In this document: one piece after another, positions 1 through 10,100 of the stretch | How the letters are laid out: each line of letters starts with the position of its first letter | Numbering within the stretch: position 1 is the stretch's first letter | Assembly: GCA_033558025.1 (NCBI GenBank) | Contig: JAUCEF010000003.1 | Span: forward strand, 1,204,001 to 1,268,000 | From: Phytophthora sp. 'mugwort' | Taxonomy: Eukaryota > Oomycota > Peronosporomycetes > Peronosporales > Peronosporaceae | Length of the DNA: 64,000 bases | Reading direction: 5' to 3' | Notes under the pieces: model-generated | Databases searched by the model: none | The model's input: the letters and a program-made list of their open reading frames with translations, nothing else | Told to the model about the DNA's origin: nothing | Made by a program: the position numbers and the translations under genes

Positions 1-706
1 TGCTTGAAGGGATGTAATCACGGGCCGAAGTTTCCACGCGCGGTCTGCGGCTGCTTGAGGGTCCGCATTTGCTGCTGAAATGCATGTTGCGTGATAGATG
101 CTCAAAACGGTCTCGAGTCAATGAACTTGTTGAAGCAACCGCGAGGAATTGCCCATTCATCTGTCGTCTTCCAGTGATGTGCGAATATTTACTTGTTCTG
201 CGCAATTGTTCTAGCGATGAGAAGACCTATAAACACACAGAATTCTCTGCCAGAAATAGCAGGCGTTGCTTGTAGGAGGGCCTTGATCTGATCAGCCGTC
301 TGCATTTGAAAGTCAGGACGTTTGGGTTGACGGGCTTGCTTCTTAGCGTGTTGAGCAGCAACTCGCTTGTCCAAAATTTTCACAAAATAGTCATTCGCAA
401 TATTCTCCCACAAGTTGGGGGGGGGGGGGTCGCAAAGAGGAAGAAAGCTCCCAACGCCGTTGATGCAGCATCTAGCGCTTCGCCAGTTGACCCGTGATCT
501 CCGTTGTAAATATCAGAATAGTCCACATTCATCCACGTATCATGCAGGGCATCGTACGGTAGTTTCAGTGCCCTCAAAAACAGGATCAGGTTCACCACTC
601 CCTATGTCCTCGTCGTCATCGTACACTGCATCCTCGCTTTCACCGTCGGAGGTAAATCCTGCAAAGTCCGCAGGGTCATCTCCAGATTCAACCAAATTTG
701 GATCGG

Positions 707-772
707 CTACATACAAACACAATAAAGTTTAGTAACGGGTATTCATAACGTGTCTTTACACTATAAGCTTAC
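707..772 (-). other. Intron in piggyBac-like gene
   Basis: Read on the minus strand, this 66-bp stretch begins GTAAGC and ends GTATGTAG. Removing it joins an acidic exon ending Ala-Met-Ile to one beginning Asp-Pro-Asn-Leu-Val-Glu, keeping an open acidic frame across the junction. Confidence 0.6.
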
Positions 773-1023
773 GGATCATTGCGGTGGCGGTGATCGCGAC
801 GTCGTCTATCGTTTCTTCTGCTTCATATCTGGCCGGGCCACAGGCATCCATTTCAGATTCATCGGCGTCGACGTAGTCGTCGTTATCTACGTCTGCAGCG
901 TCAAAGTCAGCACTAATCTCCGTTGGGGAGAAGCTGATGCATCACTCAAGTCTTCATCTCCCACATGCGGAGAGGTTGGTATCAGCCTCTCAGTATCGAC
1001 CGGACGTTGCGAAACATCCATTA

Positions 1024-1261
1024 CTGTAACAGACACGATAGTGTTAGACAGATGACGCGTACACACAATAAGTTGCATGTACCTTTTGAGATCGAAGCAC
1101 TAGCACTCGTCGCGCCTGTATTCGATCCGTCAGCATTCGGTACTTCTGCATTCGTTGCGTCAGCACTCAGCGTACCCATGTTCGGCGAAAGGGTAGCACC
1201 GCTTGGAACAGACACGATAGAGTTAGACAAATAACACGTACACACAATAAGCTGCATATAC
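1024..1261 (-). repeat. Tandem duplication of a short intron plus exon in piggyBac-like gene
   Basis: Two minus-strand introns, 1202-1261 (GTATATGCAG to TGTTCCAAG) and 1024-1082 (GTACATGCAA to TGTTACAG), are near copies over their whole length, sharing TTATTGTGTGTACG and the CTATCGTGTCTGTT core. They flank a 118-bp exon (1084-1201) encoding a Ser/Ala/Asn-rich linker with internal repeats. Similar introns 179 bp apart imply unequal duplication of an exon-intron unit. Confidence 0.65.
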
Positions 1262-1689
1262 CTTGCGAGTTCCACGTTCCCGAAAGCGTTGGTCAGTCTT
1301 GCACAGTCAATGCACTACCTGCAGATGCCTTTGCTTTCATTCACAGCCGCTTCTTTCTTCAGCTCCTCTGATAAAGCACCATGCGTTAGATGAGTGTTTG
1401 AACCCCATACAGGCAACGCGTACTTACCCAAGTCGACGCGGTCCAAATAGAGCATAAACTCCATCTCTCCGACGAAAATATCTACGCCGCGCGTGTCTTT
1501 CTTGGTCTTCACCGGCTTGAGGTACGTGTAATCATTGGGTAAATCCATAGGGGGCTTCGATATCCAGCCTTCTCGACGCAGTTCACGCCAACGAGCTTGA
1601 AATCCGGTCATCTGTGCGTCAGCGGAAGGAATTCTAGATTGAGCGAGAAGTGGGTGGCGGGAAAAGGCACCTGCAATCGTCAATACTGT

Positions 1690-2350
1690 ACCGTCATGAC
1701 ACCCATCGCTGTCTCAGGATGCACGGAGCGCGTTTTCTGGAAAACTTTCTTGGTCACGTGGAAGTAGCACATCAGGAAGACATAGGATGAGTTTGGACCG
1801 AACACATCGAGGACAGCATTTCACTGGGCTGCGTCAGAATCATCCATCAAATAGTGGATGCGTAGCGGCTTCCATGTGACACGGCCGCACAGCTGCCGCC
1901 ATACCGTGAACACCGCTGTGTAGTGCAGTTGTTGCTGCTGGGAGACGATAAATACCACCACTAAGTGGAACCGCCGAGCTCGGTCCGACACGCCGACGAC
2001 AAGTAGGGGATAGCCAACCTATGTTATCTTATAGGTTGCGCGGACGTATAGAATGAACGACGTTGGGTCTCAATCAGCACGGCGCAAGAGCATCTTCACC
2101 AACGACAGATTGCCGCGTCGCTACCGTTTCCAGTGAGTCGTTTTTTATCACTATCGTGGCGTCCCGAGAATGTAAAAACCGCCGTCTCGTCCTCTTGACC
2201 CGCGTACTCAGCCTGCAATATTTTTGTGCACACAACGTCGATAAGATCGCTTCCGCCCCGTCGCCCAGTGGCATGATGATGCTCAAAGCGTTGAACAGTA
2301 GACGTTTGATGCCGTAGCCTCACTGTCCATGAACCGCTGAAGCAACCCAT
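1690..2350 (-). pseudogene. MULE transposase fragment
   Basis: Minus-strand reading gives a Mutator-like core: A-T-Y-K-I-T, a VGYPLLVVGVSDRARRFHLV block (about 1960-2020), then a Cys/Trp segment and PLRIHYLMDDSDAAQ followed by a stop, then CYFHVTKKVFQ (about 1735-1860). In MULE transposases the first block holds the first catalytic Asp and the M-D/G-D-x-A-x-x block the second. Upstream reading toward 2350 is broken. Stops and frame changes make it non-functional. It sits directly upstream of the piggyBac-like gene in the same orientation, so the two could be nested. Confidence 0.6.
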
Positions 2351-3316
2351 TCCAGATGCGCTTCAGTATCAAGCCTTGAGCTTCCTATTCTTTCACCACG
2401 TCCTTCATGGCTGAGTTAGCGCTGGACGCCACAGATGCCGCGCCGGAGTCGCGTGACTGTAGGCTTCCTTAATCTTGACGATGCCTTCCAGTTGGAAGCG
2501 CGACACACGACTGGGGGAGTCCACACTGAGGTTTTCCGCCATAAAAATACCCAAATCCTGGTGTTCACACTACGCCCGCCTCCGGCATAACCAATTTCTG
2601 CTACAGCAGAAATCGAGCATAAAACGAACGTAAATAACCCCTCCTCGAGACCAGAGGATATTCCAACGGCGAAGCCGCCACCGTTCATTTCAGAAGAAGC
2701 GGTAAAGCGGTAAGAACATATTTACGTCTGCGTCTCTCAGCTCAAGCTCATTCCGTCCTCTATTCTGCCTGCAACAGCGTTAGAAGCATTAACAAGCAGC
2801 ATGGTGACTACCAGGGCAGTGACCAAGGCTGGAGTGAGCACGAGCTCCACAAGTAGCGACAGGAGTGCCAAACAAAGAGCGAAGGTTTAGGCTCGGCCGG
2901 GTAGCTCCGCCAGTAAGAGGATCTACAGGAGCAACACGGCTGCAAACGACGTGGTAAGGTCCAGAACTAGCACCGATGGCGTGCCAAAGTGCACCGCGCT
3001 TCATGACCCCCAGCAAGCAGCAGCGCTGCCGCAAGCCCTGTGCAGACGGGTATCGCGGCCAATCGAACAGCAAATGGCGGCCATCATGCAAGTGTCAGTG
3101 CCACCCGGACAGCTGGGAATCTCGCTGCAACCGCTGTGTCTAGTAGCAGCGCCACCGCGATCATTGCTAGCTGTGGTTGGCCGACAGGAAGAGGCGTTAG
3201 CGCCAACGTTGTGGCCCTTACCAGTTCTGATCAAAATCAAAGCCCAGTGTACGTCTACGTGCCAATATTGTTTGTTGTTTGCCGCACCTTCATGCGTATA
3301 TTGCTCTATCTAATCT
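2351..3316. other. No recognisable gene; Ala/Ser/Thr-rich low-complexity reading frame
   Basis: No family could be recognised. Between about 2950 and 3300 both strands have long open frames dominated by Ala, Ser, Thr and Gln, typical of low-complexity sequence. This stretch probably includes the 5' flank of the Harbinger transposase; terminal inverted repeats could not be located by eye. Confidence 0.4.
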
Positions 3317-4453
3317 ATGCCTAGTGGTAGTATTGGAACGTTGTTGTTGCTGCAGGAACTGTTTCATCAGCATGACCAGGACCGCTGTTTTCAGAGCTTC
3401 GCTGAAAATACTTGCCTTCTCTTGAAATTCATCCCGATTTTTGGCATAGCAGGGTATCACCCGGCCGAAGCAAGAAAGACAATTGGGCGAAGCTGGCACT
3501 GGCGTCAGTTCATCCTCAGTGAGCACAGCGACGATGACGAGTTCCGCAAGACTGTCCGTGTCCCCCGGCAGGCATTTTGGAAGCTGCTGAGTATTATTGA
3601 GCCGGACCTCATTCGAAAGCGGACCAACTGGTTTGTTCCGCGTTCGTCTGCTACTCGATTGTGCGTGTACCTCAACTACGCGGGTCATGGAAGTTCCCTG
3701 CAACAACAGATCAACCAGTTTGGCATCGACAGAAGCACGGCGTCTGGGATTATCAACTCTGTCAGTGAATCTATCGCTTCTCGCATGGATAATTGGATCT
3801 TCTTTCCCGAGACCCGCGCTGAGCCGCTCAATCTGTCTAGTGAATTTGAGCAAAGCCATCGACTCCCCAGTTGTGTCACAGCTATCGATGGTTATATTCC
3901 AATTACACAGCCTGCGATTCCAAAGAGTCATACGCTTTACAACCGAGAAGGCTTTTACTCGCTCAACATGATTGCCGCAGTGGATAATAGGCGTCGTTTC
4001 CTCGATGTTGACATACGCTGGTCGGGATCAGTAGGAGACAGTCGTGTGTTTAACAATAGTGAGCTCGGAAGACGACATGAATTGGTGTTAAGTCTGTCAA
4101 TCGGAGAAGATGGTGCTGGGTCAATGCAGGTTGATTGGTACTCGCGCGAGCGTGTGCCATTCTACTTGCTAGCGGATAACGCTTATGCTAACTCGCAATA
4201 CGTTGCCACCACCTACGAAATTGGCGAAGCCCAAGCAGACGTAGTGGTTGTGCGTCTCAACCAAAACCTGGCTGGCATGAGATATGCTGTGGAGTACGCG
4301 TTTGGAATTCTGAAAGACCGATGGCGATTGTTGCAGCGACCTATTGAGATGGCACGGACCAATCTGAAAGCTGTACCGACTGTTGTGTGTTCATTACGCA
4401 TTGTGCGTAACTTCTTGATCGAGTTTGGTGATGACGTTTGGGATGATGATTAG
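3317..4453 (+). CDS. PIF/Harbinger (HARBI1-like, DDE_Tnp_4) transposase, intact ORF
   Basis: A 378-aa uninterrupted ORF. This is the nuclease of PIF/Harbinger elements, which cut and paste into 3-bp targets with help from a separate Myb-like protein. Residues 80-160 form the helical DNA-binding part (winged-helix-like, F-G-I-D-R-S-T-A-S). The DDE domain runs from 185: AIDGYIPITQP with D191, the YNREGFYSLNMIAAVDNRRR block, the G-S-V-G-D-S-R-V-F block, YLLADNAY with D287, and AVEYAFGILKDRWRLLQ with E326. All three presumed catalytic residues and the length match family members, so it may be the only complete transposase here. The start is the first ATG; a shorter protein from a later Met is possible. 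Its partner gene at 4.6-5.4 kb is convergent and broken. Confidence 0.88.
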   Translation: MPSGSIGTLLLLQELFHQHDQDRCFQSFAENTCLLLKFIPIFGIAGYHPAEARKTIGRSWHWRQFILSEHSDDDEFRKTVRVPRQAFWKLLSIIEPDLIRKRTNWFVPRSSATRLCVYLNYAGHGSSLQQQINQFGIDRSTASGIINSVSESIASRMDNWIFFPETRAEPLNLSSEFEQSHRLPSCVTAIDGYIPITQPAIPKSHTLYNREGFYSLNMIAAVDNRRRFLDVDIRWSGSVGDSRVFNNSELGRRHELVLSLSIGEDGAGSMQVDWYSRERVPFYLLADNAYANSQYVATTYEIGEAQADVVVVRLNQNLAGMRYAVEYAFGILKDRWRLLQRPIEMARTNLKAVPTVVCSLRIVRNFLIEFGDDVWDDD

Positions 4454-4559
4454 GAGAGGACACGCAAGGCCTTTTACGATGCAAACTATTTGATAGTTAA
4501 CAGCGAGGGAATCATACCAACCGACACTAGAGGAGGTACGACGCGGAACGGAGAGCCGT

Positions 4560-5392
4560 CAAGGCTGTTGTCGGCTATTTTCTACCAAACAGCGATCGCA
4601 AAAGCTCTCTGTTTCTCTCATTTTCTTCTTTCTGGTGCTGAATGAAGCGCTCACAGTCATCAGCTGTTATTGAACCCATGCTCTCTACAGCTTCATCCAT
4701 TATTGCTTGCATAGCTTCAGCTAAGTCAGCCGTTTTTTTCTTCTACACCGATCCACTGATAGAGCCCTCGTCGGTCGAGCGCTTCCGCGATCCCAGCAAA
4801 ATCCCACCGGCGACGGTAAATGGATGAGTCATCTTAGAAAACGTCCGATAATAGTGTGTAGCAACCTTCACTTAAAGTAACGCGTTTCCACTTTAAGGAA
4901 CTGCAGCACGTCCTCCTTACTTAACTCAAACCACATAGGGCGGCCAGTGCCCCCCCCCACTAGTGTTCCATTGTTGTGGTCTGAGAGAGAGAGAACGCTT
5001 GCTTTAGCGATGCCACTTTGTTTTCTGTGGACCGCAGAGATCGTGGGCGAAATGCTGCGTCGCATACATTCAGCCCTCCCTCTAGCCCGCCCTCAGCACA
5101 CGTTGTCTTGAAATCCTCGATCCCCAATGGTTCCGTACCGGTCTCCTATGCCTTTTGTGTTGGGAAGTCTACCCAAGTATTCCTTGTAGATAGCCTGATT
5201 CAGCGGTTTTGCAGTCGACACGACAGGCATAGACCGCAAGGTTACTGCTTTCCACACGGATAAGCATGCAGACCACGTCTTCTCCCCATGCTTTACCCCG
5301 CGTGGCAGCTTTCTTCTTCCCGACCGCTTTCTTCGTGCTGCCTTCCTCCGCCATCTGTGAAAACCGTTTGTGACTATGAAGAGACGCACCAA
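4560..5392 (-). pseudogene. Myb/SANT-like accessory protein of the Harbinger element, degenerate
   Basis: On the minus strand an ATG at 5354 opens MAEEGSTKKAVGKKKAATRG then K-A-W-G-E-D-V-V-C-M-L-I, a Lys-rich lead into a trihelix/SANT fold. After a frame change it continues WKAVTLRSM...YKEYLGRLPNTKG, then a poly-C-disrupted stretch (C run 4950-4958), a DVLQFLKVETRYFK piece, and a helical tail (about 4570-4750) rich in Glu, Asp and Gln ending ELLRSLFGRK. PIF/Harbinger elements normally encode such a Myb-like partner that carries the transposase into the nucleus and to the element ends. Convergent placement next to the intact transposase fits that pairing. At least two frameshifts and one stop make it non-functional. 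Confidence 0.6.
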
Positions 5393-6158
5393 AACCTATT
5401 AAATTCGATCTTAAACCTGGGTGTCTATACCGGGAACTGGTGTGAACGTATCTCCGCTATAGGGGAACATAAAAGCTAAAACATGCTCGAAGCGTTCCGG
5501 TATTTCATTATGCCGGAAACCCTCAGTGTGAACCACGCCACTGCGCCAGGGACAAACCTGGATGATCGTCACAGCAGCACACGCCGTCCAGCCGCAGCGC
5601 AGGCGTTGAACTCGTATCGAATACGGCGTTGGAGCATGCAAATATTGCTGGATTCAGGTCACTCTTATCGACACGATACTGCTTGAGCTCTACTAGGAGA
5701 TCGTGAGCCTCTGTTAGAGGCATCGCCAAAACGAGGAGTAGCCAGGGTGGTGCTGATGCATCTTGTTTGGGCAGGGTGGCGAGCGCGAGGAGCAGGATAT
5801 ATGATGGTTGCAAAAGCTAAAGTGCCGACGCCCTCCCCCCCTTCACCCCCCCCCCCCCCCTCCTTGAATTCATTGGGTGAAATGGTTTGTTCTCAGGTCC
5901 GTAATTGATCGTAATTTTGCCAAGTGCTGTGTGCCAAAGCTGAGTAGTGGTCCCTAAAAATTGGTAGTGCTCAGGGTTGCTAGGTGCATGTCGTATCTAC
6001 ACTGTGCTGTCAGCGCAGTTTTGTGTTTCTGTGCCTTTATCAGTGTAGTAGTCCCTCAGTGGAATTGTGCAGACCAACAAGTCAAATCCACAAAGATAGT
6101 AATCGGTATGCTTTTAGTAGAGGCCGGTAGTGAGCGGTTTTGAAAAGCTAAAAAAATT
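5393..6158. other. Intergenic tract with a 15-base C run; no gene recognised
   Basis: Short frames only. A pyrimidine tract at 5831-5863 contains 15 consecutive C (5846-5860). The minus-strand 96-codon frame at 5523-5813 starts at a TTG and is not supported as a gene. Confidence 0.4.
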
Positions 6159-6905
6159 GTGCGCCAAGTTCAAAGTGCTCAAATTTCTGTTGCTAGCAAG
6201 AACGATAAAGTGGCTATACGGTCGGGTGAGGTTGACAGTGTACTCCCATCTAGTACATTGAAGGCGTGCGGTAAAAACGTTAACGCATTTCTCGTGAAAT
6301 GGAAGAAAGCCCGAGGTGTACCCATCAAGCGGAAGAACGCCATCGCCACCGTGTTGGGTACTACATACGACATTAAGACTATCGATGCAATGATCAACTG
6401 GTATACGCTGTGGATCGTTACGATAGCGCGATGAAGTGGGTGACCGGCGAGCAACATGCAGTGTTTATCCCAGACGATGGCTATAGTGATCAACCTCGAA
6501 TGCCCTTTGAAGACATGAACCTCCACCTACTGAGGTTACGAGTTCTTCAGGAGGACTGGGTTTTGGTTGCGTGCCCTGGAAAGTAACAAATTGACGAAGC
6601 CTGTCTAGATCGGGCTATTGCTGTTCTGTTGAATCAATACCGCGGCATGCATTTAGCAGTGGCTTTACCAGCTAATGTGCTTAAGCTACCAACAAGTGAG
6701 GTCGAGCTCGAACTTGCTCGAAACCAGACAATCTTTAGCAATGCAAGAAACTAAGATACACCACCGACGTTGCTGATGGTCATGAACGTGAACCGCAATC
6801 ACTGGTGCGGTGTCAGTTGTGATGCGTCCAAGTCGACCGTGTCCGATTTTGACACCCAACAATGCGGGGATCCGCTTTTTGAACTTCACACATTCGTCCA
6901 GGCAA
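6159..6905 (+). pseudogene. Ulp1-like (C48) cysteine protease gene fragment
   Basis: The forward strand reads a Lys-rich leader (6159-6434, no ATG at its start), then broken frames, then DEACLDRAIAVLLNQYRG, a typical Ulp1 entry segment (about 6592-6660), and MNVNRNHWCGVSCDA (about 6785-6830) with the His-Trp pair of the catalytic centre, followed by VSDFDT where the family has its Asp. A stop lies between the two blocks (6750-6752) and another precedes the first. The Gln and Cys of the active site were not found. Ulp1 enzymes remove SUMO; many oomycete copies travel with transposons, so this is probably a transposon-borne copy. Confidence 0.55.
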
Positions 6906-7129
6906 GATCAGTCGGCTGTTGACTTTGCGGCACTATCGCTTTAAAACCTGCAGCAGTATCTCCTCGCGCGACAACTACAATGGTGGTATTGGGGACTGTC
7001 TTTTTTGACAAGTTTCTGCCTGGCAATTCGGCAAGATTCGTGAACCGCCGAGTACGAGATGCAATGCAGTTCTTCAGGTACCGATTTATAAGCAAAACAG
7101 TAGGGTAGGTCGTTAAACAACTCGTACAT

Positions 7130-8141
7130 TCAGTTACGATCCTTGTACATGAACACTACCGGCGATTGCGTCGATATGTCAATGTAGCGCATTGCAAGTA
7201 ACTAATGTTGCCTCCAGCCCCTCCTGGCCGTTGTCGACCGGAAACACTGGCTTGGACGAGATGGCCGCCTTGGCAAGCCAAAGCCTTCACCATTCACGGA
7301 AGAACACTGATCGACCCAGCACTTGCATCACCAGAACTGTTACAAATACTACCAGTCACACAGTTAGCTCGAATGCACGTCTCGATACCGGGCTCGACGT
7401 CCGTGGACCAATTCACGCTGCAACTGCTAACTGTACCGTCCCCGCCTCACCTAGCACTCCAAACACTTGTTAGAGACAACCTCTTTGACTGTATTTACCT
7501 CCGAGGCCCAACGGCCCCAGATTTTTGAGTCTTCTTGGAGACGTGGTGATGTTGCTGTACTGCATGCGCTACCTATACAAGGCGATCACATTCAGGACCC
7601 CTATCTCACCATCTACCGCGCGTGTTCGATGATGCTCACGACTACCTCGCTCTCGTCGGCTCTCATTATCATGAACAGCGTTGGCTGCGCGTGTGAGTTT
7701 CTCCTTCCAGCGCGCGTGGGTCCGGCGTACACGCGCACAGCAACGGCCGTAAAGCAGAAGCAGCTCCGTGGTATCATGTTGAATGATGTAGTCCACAAGA
7801 GTTAATATCGACCTCTCTAACAGAATGATGCACAGCTCTTGCGTAGTGTCTGTGTAGACACTGCCTGTCGCTAAGATTAGTTGCCTGTCGTTAGCTGCTC
7901 CCGTTTGAGAAGCGGAGCCGAAGCAAACCCGAGCGGGGTACCCGCAAAGCAGGACCGCGCGGTATTTCTGTAGGCTGGCCCAGCGACGAGCTCTCAGCGA
8001 ATGGAGTCGTAGCCCAGAAATGGAGCTACTTTTCTAATGCGGGGGTCTGGAAGTGCAGGAGTCGAAATCACCGAGCGGCTGCACCAAGTCGAGACAAACT
8101 CGCAGCGGGGCCATAACGACTTCATCTTGAAGACTCATTAA
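7130..8141. other. Possible degenerate coding debris; family not recognised
   Basis: Two overlapping forward frames (7205-7528 and 7467-7805) are Pro/Leu/Thr-rich and seem to continue one another across a frame change near 7500. No domain is recognisable. It may belong to the same element as the upstream protease fragment. Nothing can be assigned from 7806 to 8141. Confidence 0.3.
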
Positions 8142-8190
8142 CCCCCCCCCCTCCCCACACACACACACACACACGCACACCACCACCCGA
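8142..8190. repeat. C10 run and (AC)n microsatellite
   Basis: Ten C bases (8142-8151) are followed by about 13 AC units with one interruption and then an ACC/CAC stretch. It lies just beyond the 3' end of the gypsy element. Confidence 0.85.
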
Positions 8191-8479
8191 GGGCCTGTCT
8201 GAGACACGATGTCATAAAATGCTTATCCTGTATCAGACACGTTATGGGAGTTATACGTCTTTTTGTATAGTGCATTACAAACTTTAAGTCAACGAGGGTT
8301 AGGCGTATCTTCCTTCATTCCGGATAGCTGTGCATAGTTGACCAAGTATCTTGAACTTCGTATTTCAAATAAGTAGAGGATAGAGGTATACGATGGGTGT
8401 TTGGGTACACCACTTTGAAGAGTGACTTGACACTCTTCATTTGTAACCCCGTTGTATCCTCCCCCACTTAGGTTCGGTT

Positions 8480-9028
8480 TACCGACCATTCAGGGCGAGT
8501 GGAATGAAGTCGCCGCCTTTCACGCACCAAGTGGAAAACCGACTTCGCTGCGGTTCGCTCCGCAGCTAGCTAATTTCCGCTTGAGCCTCGAGCAATTCCA
8601 CGTGCTCTCGGCTTCTCGACCTCCATGTTAGGTGTCTTGGACATTGCCGGGTGACTCACCGCGTACGGTCGGTCGCCCCTTGCCAGTCTCGCACTCCACG
8701 CATTCACCTACGGGTGACTAACTGCTGTACGCTCCTGAAGAGTCCACGCCAATAGAAGTGATCCCGGATCCGCTGATATGTTTGGCTGGTTCCCTGATGA
8801 CCTCCCTCCAGGCTGCGTGGTAGTGATGCAGCAGATCCTCGTGCAGTGTCTCGGGCATAACCATACGAAGCTATCCGTCTCTCTCTCCCTCCGCCTTCGC
8901 AGACAGCGGGCAGTAGTAGAGTAGATCACATTCGTCATTTCATAGTCAACAGCCACATTGCTGAACAGCCGAGCTTCTTCTTTTTCCAGATCCTTCACAT
9001 CCCCTTGAAAGTACTTCATGAGGTTCAT
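8480..9028 (-). pseudogene. Gypsy integrase N-terminal (HHCC zinc-binding) fragment
   Basis: After a frame correction near 8870 the minus strand reads ETLHEDLLHHYHAAW, then a degenerate linker, then GECVECETGKGRPT near 8690. This is the H-H-C-C zinc-binding start of gypsy integrases. The DDE core that should follow is not visible before 8480, so the integrase is truncated or eroded. Confidence 0.6.
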
Positions 9029-9347
9029 GATCCACTTCTATTCATCCTGAGCGTGTCGGATCCAATCCACTCTCAGCTGGCGGACCGCCTCTTCGTGCAG
9101 CACACTGGGGCTGGTGACCTTCCGGTGGGATCTAGTCGCCATGGCTGCAATGCGAAACGTAGTGCCCTCGGCAGCTGTGGTCAGGATCTCGGGTAGTCGA
9201 TTCAGAGTCACAAGATCATTTTTGCGCCTGGTCGTCTGTCACCTCTGTACCTACTTCCCGCTGCAACGCCGCACTCGCCAGACTATCTGCGCTGGCGTTC
9301 CATGCTCGCTTGACATGAAGTAAGTAAGTCGTGATCCGGCCAGGCTC

Positions 9348-9690
9348 TCAGATGGTGTAGAGCCCTCTGCCGCAGAACGTCAACGCGGAAGTCTTGCCGT
9401 CGATCTCGCCCTCCATCTGTCGGATCACCAAGTTGGAATCTCCACAAATCACCAAACGTCCTCGATCCAGTCTTTTCAGCAGATCAAAGCATAACAACAG
9501 TCCACCGTATTCCACCTCGTTGACCGTCATATCTTCGGCCCATACTGACTCCGCCTTGACCACCGTCCACTCGGGCAACCTCCACACGATAGCGCTGAAG
9601 GCGCCTCCGCCGCGTTTGACTCGGGCGGATCCGTCGAAACTAGTGACCAGGAGTTCCTCGTCGGGCGTCACGGTAGAGATCGGAGTCTAT
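9348..9690 (-). pseudogene. Additional RNase H domain (archaeal/plant-type) of gypsy element
   Basis: A clean 107-codon minus-strand frame reads LLVTSFDGSARVKRGGGAFS, with the first catalytic Asp in F-D-G-S, then VNEVEYGGLLLCFDLL (Glu) and LVICGDSNLVIRQMEGEI (Asp). This is a type I RNase H fold separate from the one next to RT. Published work on oomycete gypsy elements describes an acquired archaeal-type RNase H placed between the original RNase H and integrase, and this position matches. Only the C-terminal catalytic residue could not be checked. Confidence 0.75.
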
Positions 9691-9724
9691 ACTGCTCGGC
9701 GGGGCTCTTTCCGGGGTGCAATTG

Positions 9725-10100
9725 CTACCAGGCCTGATCCACTTTCGACCGTGGCGTTACGCACGCAGCCAGCGATCCCAAGATCTCATCTTCTCCTTTG
9801 GTGCACTTAGTGATCTCTAACGTCCAGAGCGATAGCAGCGCGGCCCATTGTCCAAGCCGCCTTTGGAGCCCTGCAGCGCGAACAGCCAAGCCAACGTCGA
9901 GTGCCGCGTCAGCATCTTGATTAATCTGCCGACCAGCATCGAATAACCCAGATCCAGCGTACGCAGCAGTGCTAGAACTTCCTTCACCACGACGCCGTAG
10001 TTCAACTCGTTTGAATTCAACATGCGGATCGTGAACATCACAGGCAAGTATGTGCCGTCCTGACCAGGGAGGCGGACACTGCTCACTCGCTGGCATAGAC
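9725..10100 (-). pseudogene. Gypsy RT-associated RNase H
   Basis: Two overlapping minus frames (9817-10086 and 9725-10096) give the element's own RNase H: YLPVMFTIRMLNSNELNYG, then EVLALLRTLDLGYSMLV, LTRHSTLAWLF, and after a frame change LGQWAALLSLWTLEITKCTK followed by GEDEILGSLAA. Canonical catalytic residues appear eroded, as expected where a second RNase H took over, though simple decay would look the same. Confidence 0.65.

Larger units (their letters stand above)
1..1683 (-). pseudogene. piggyBac-type transposase gene, degenerate, 3' end off the window
   Basis: This is a DDE transposase of the piggyBac superfamily (cut-and-paste, TTAA target), read right to left. The N-terminus (ATG at 1609-1611) has a W-R-E-L-R-R-E-G-W..KPP block, then a G-V-D-I-F-V-G-E block typical of oomycete piggyBac proteins. 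A long acidic linker follows (775-1020 and 540-706). The domain then begins with WENIANDYFVKILDKRVAAQ (about 355-413) and continues to a K-T-T-D-E..IPRGCFNKF segment and an ADRAWKLRPVITSLQ segment at the very left edge. Three GT-AG introns of 59-66 bp interrupt it. Frame is lost at a CCCC near 915, at the 13-base G run 417-429, and again near 120 and 60, so it is a pseudogene. The catalytic core lies outside the window. The family call is by recognition of these blocks. Confidence 0.72.

Noticed and set aside
5523..5813. Minus-strand frame with a hydrophobic N-terminus, possible secreted protein
   Set aside because: The apparent first codon is TTG, there is no RXLR or other effector motif, and the tract is flanked by low-complexity sequence.
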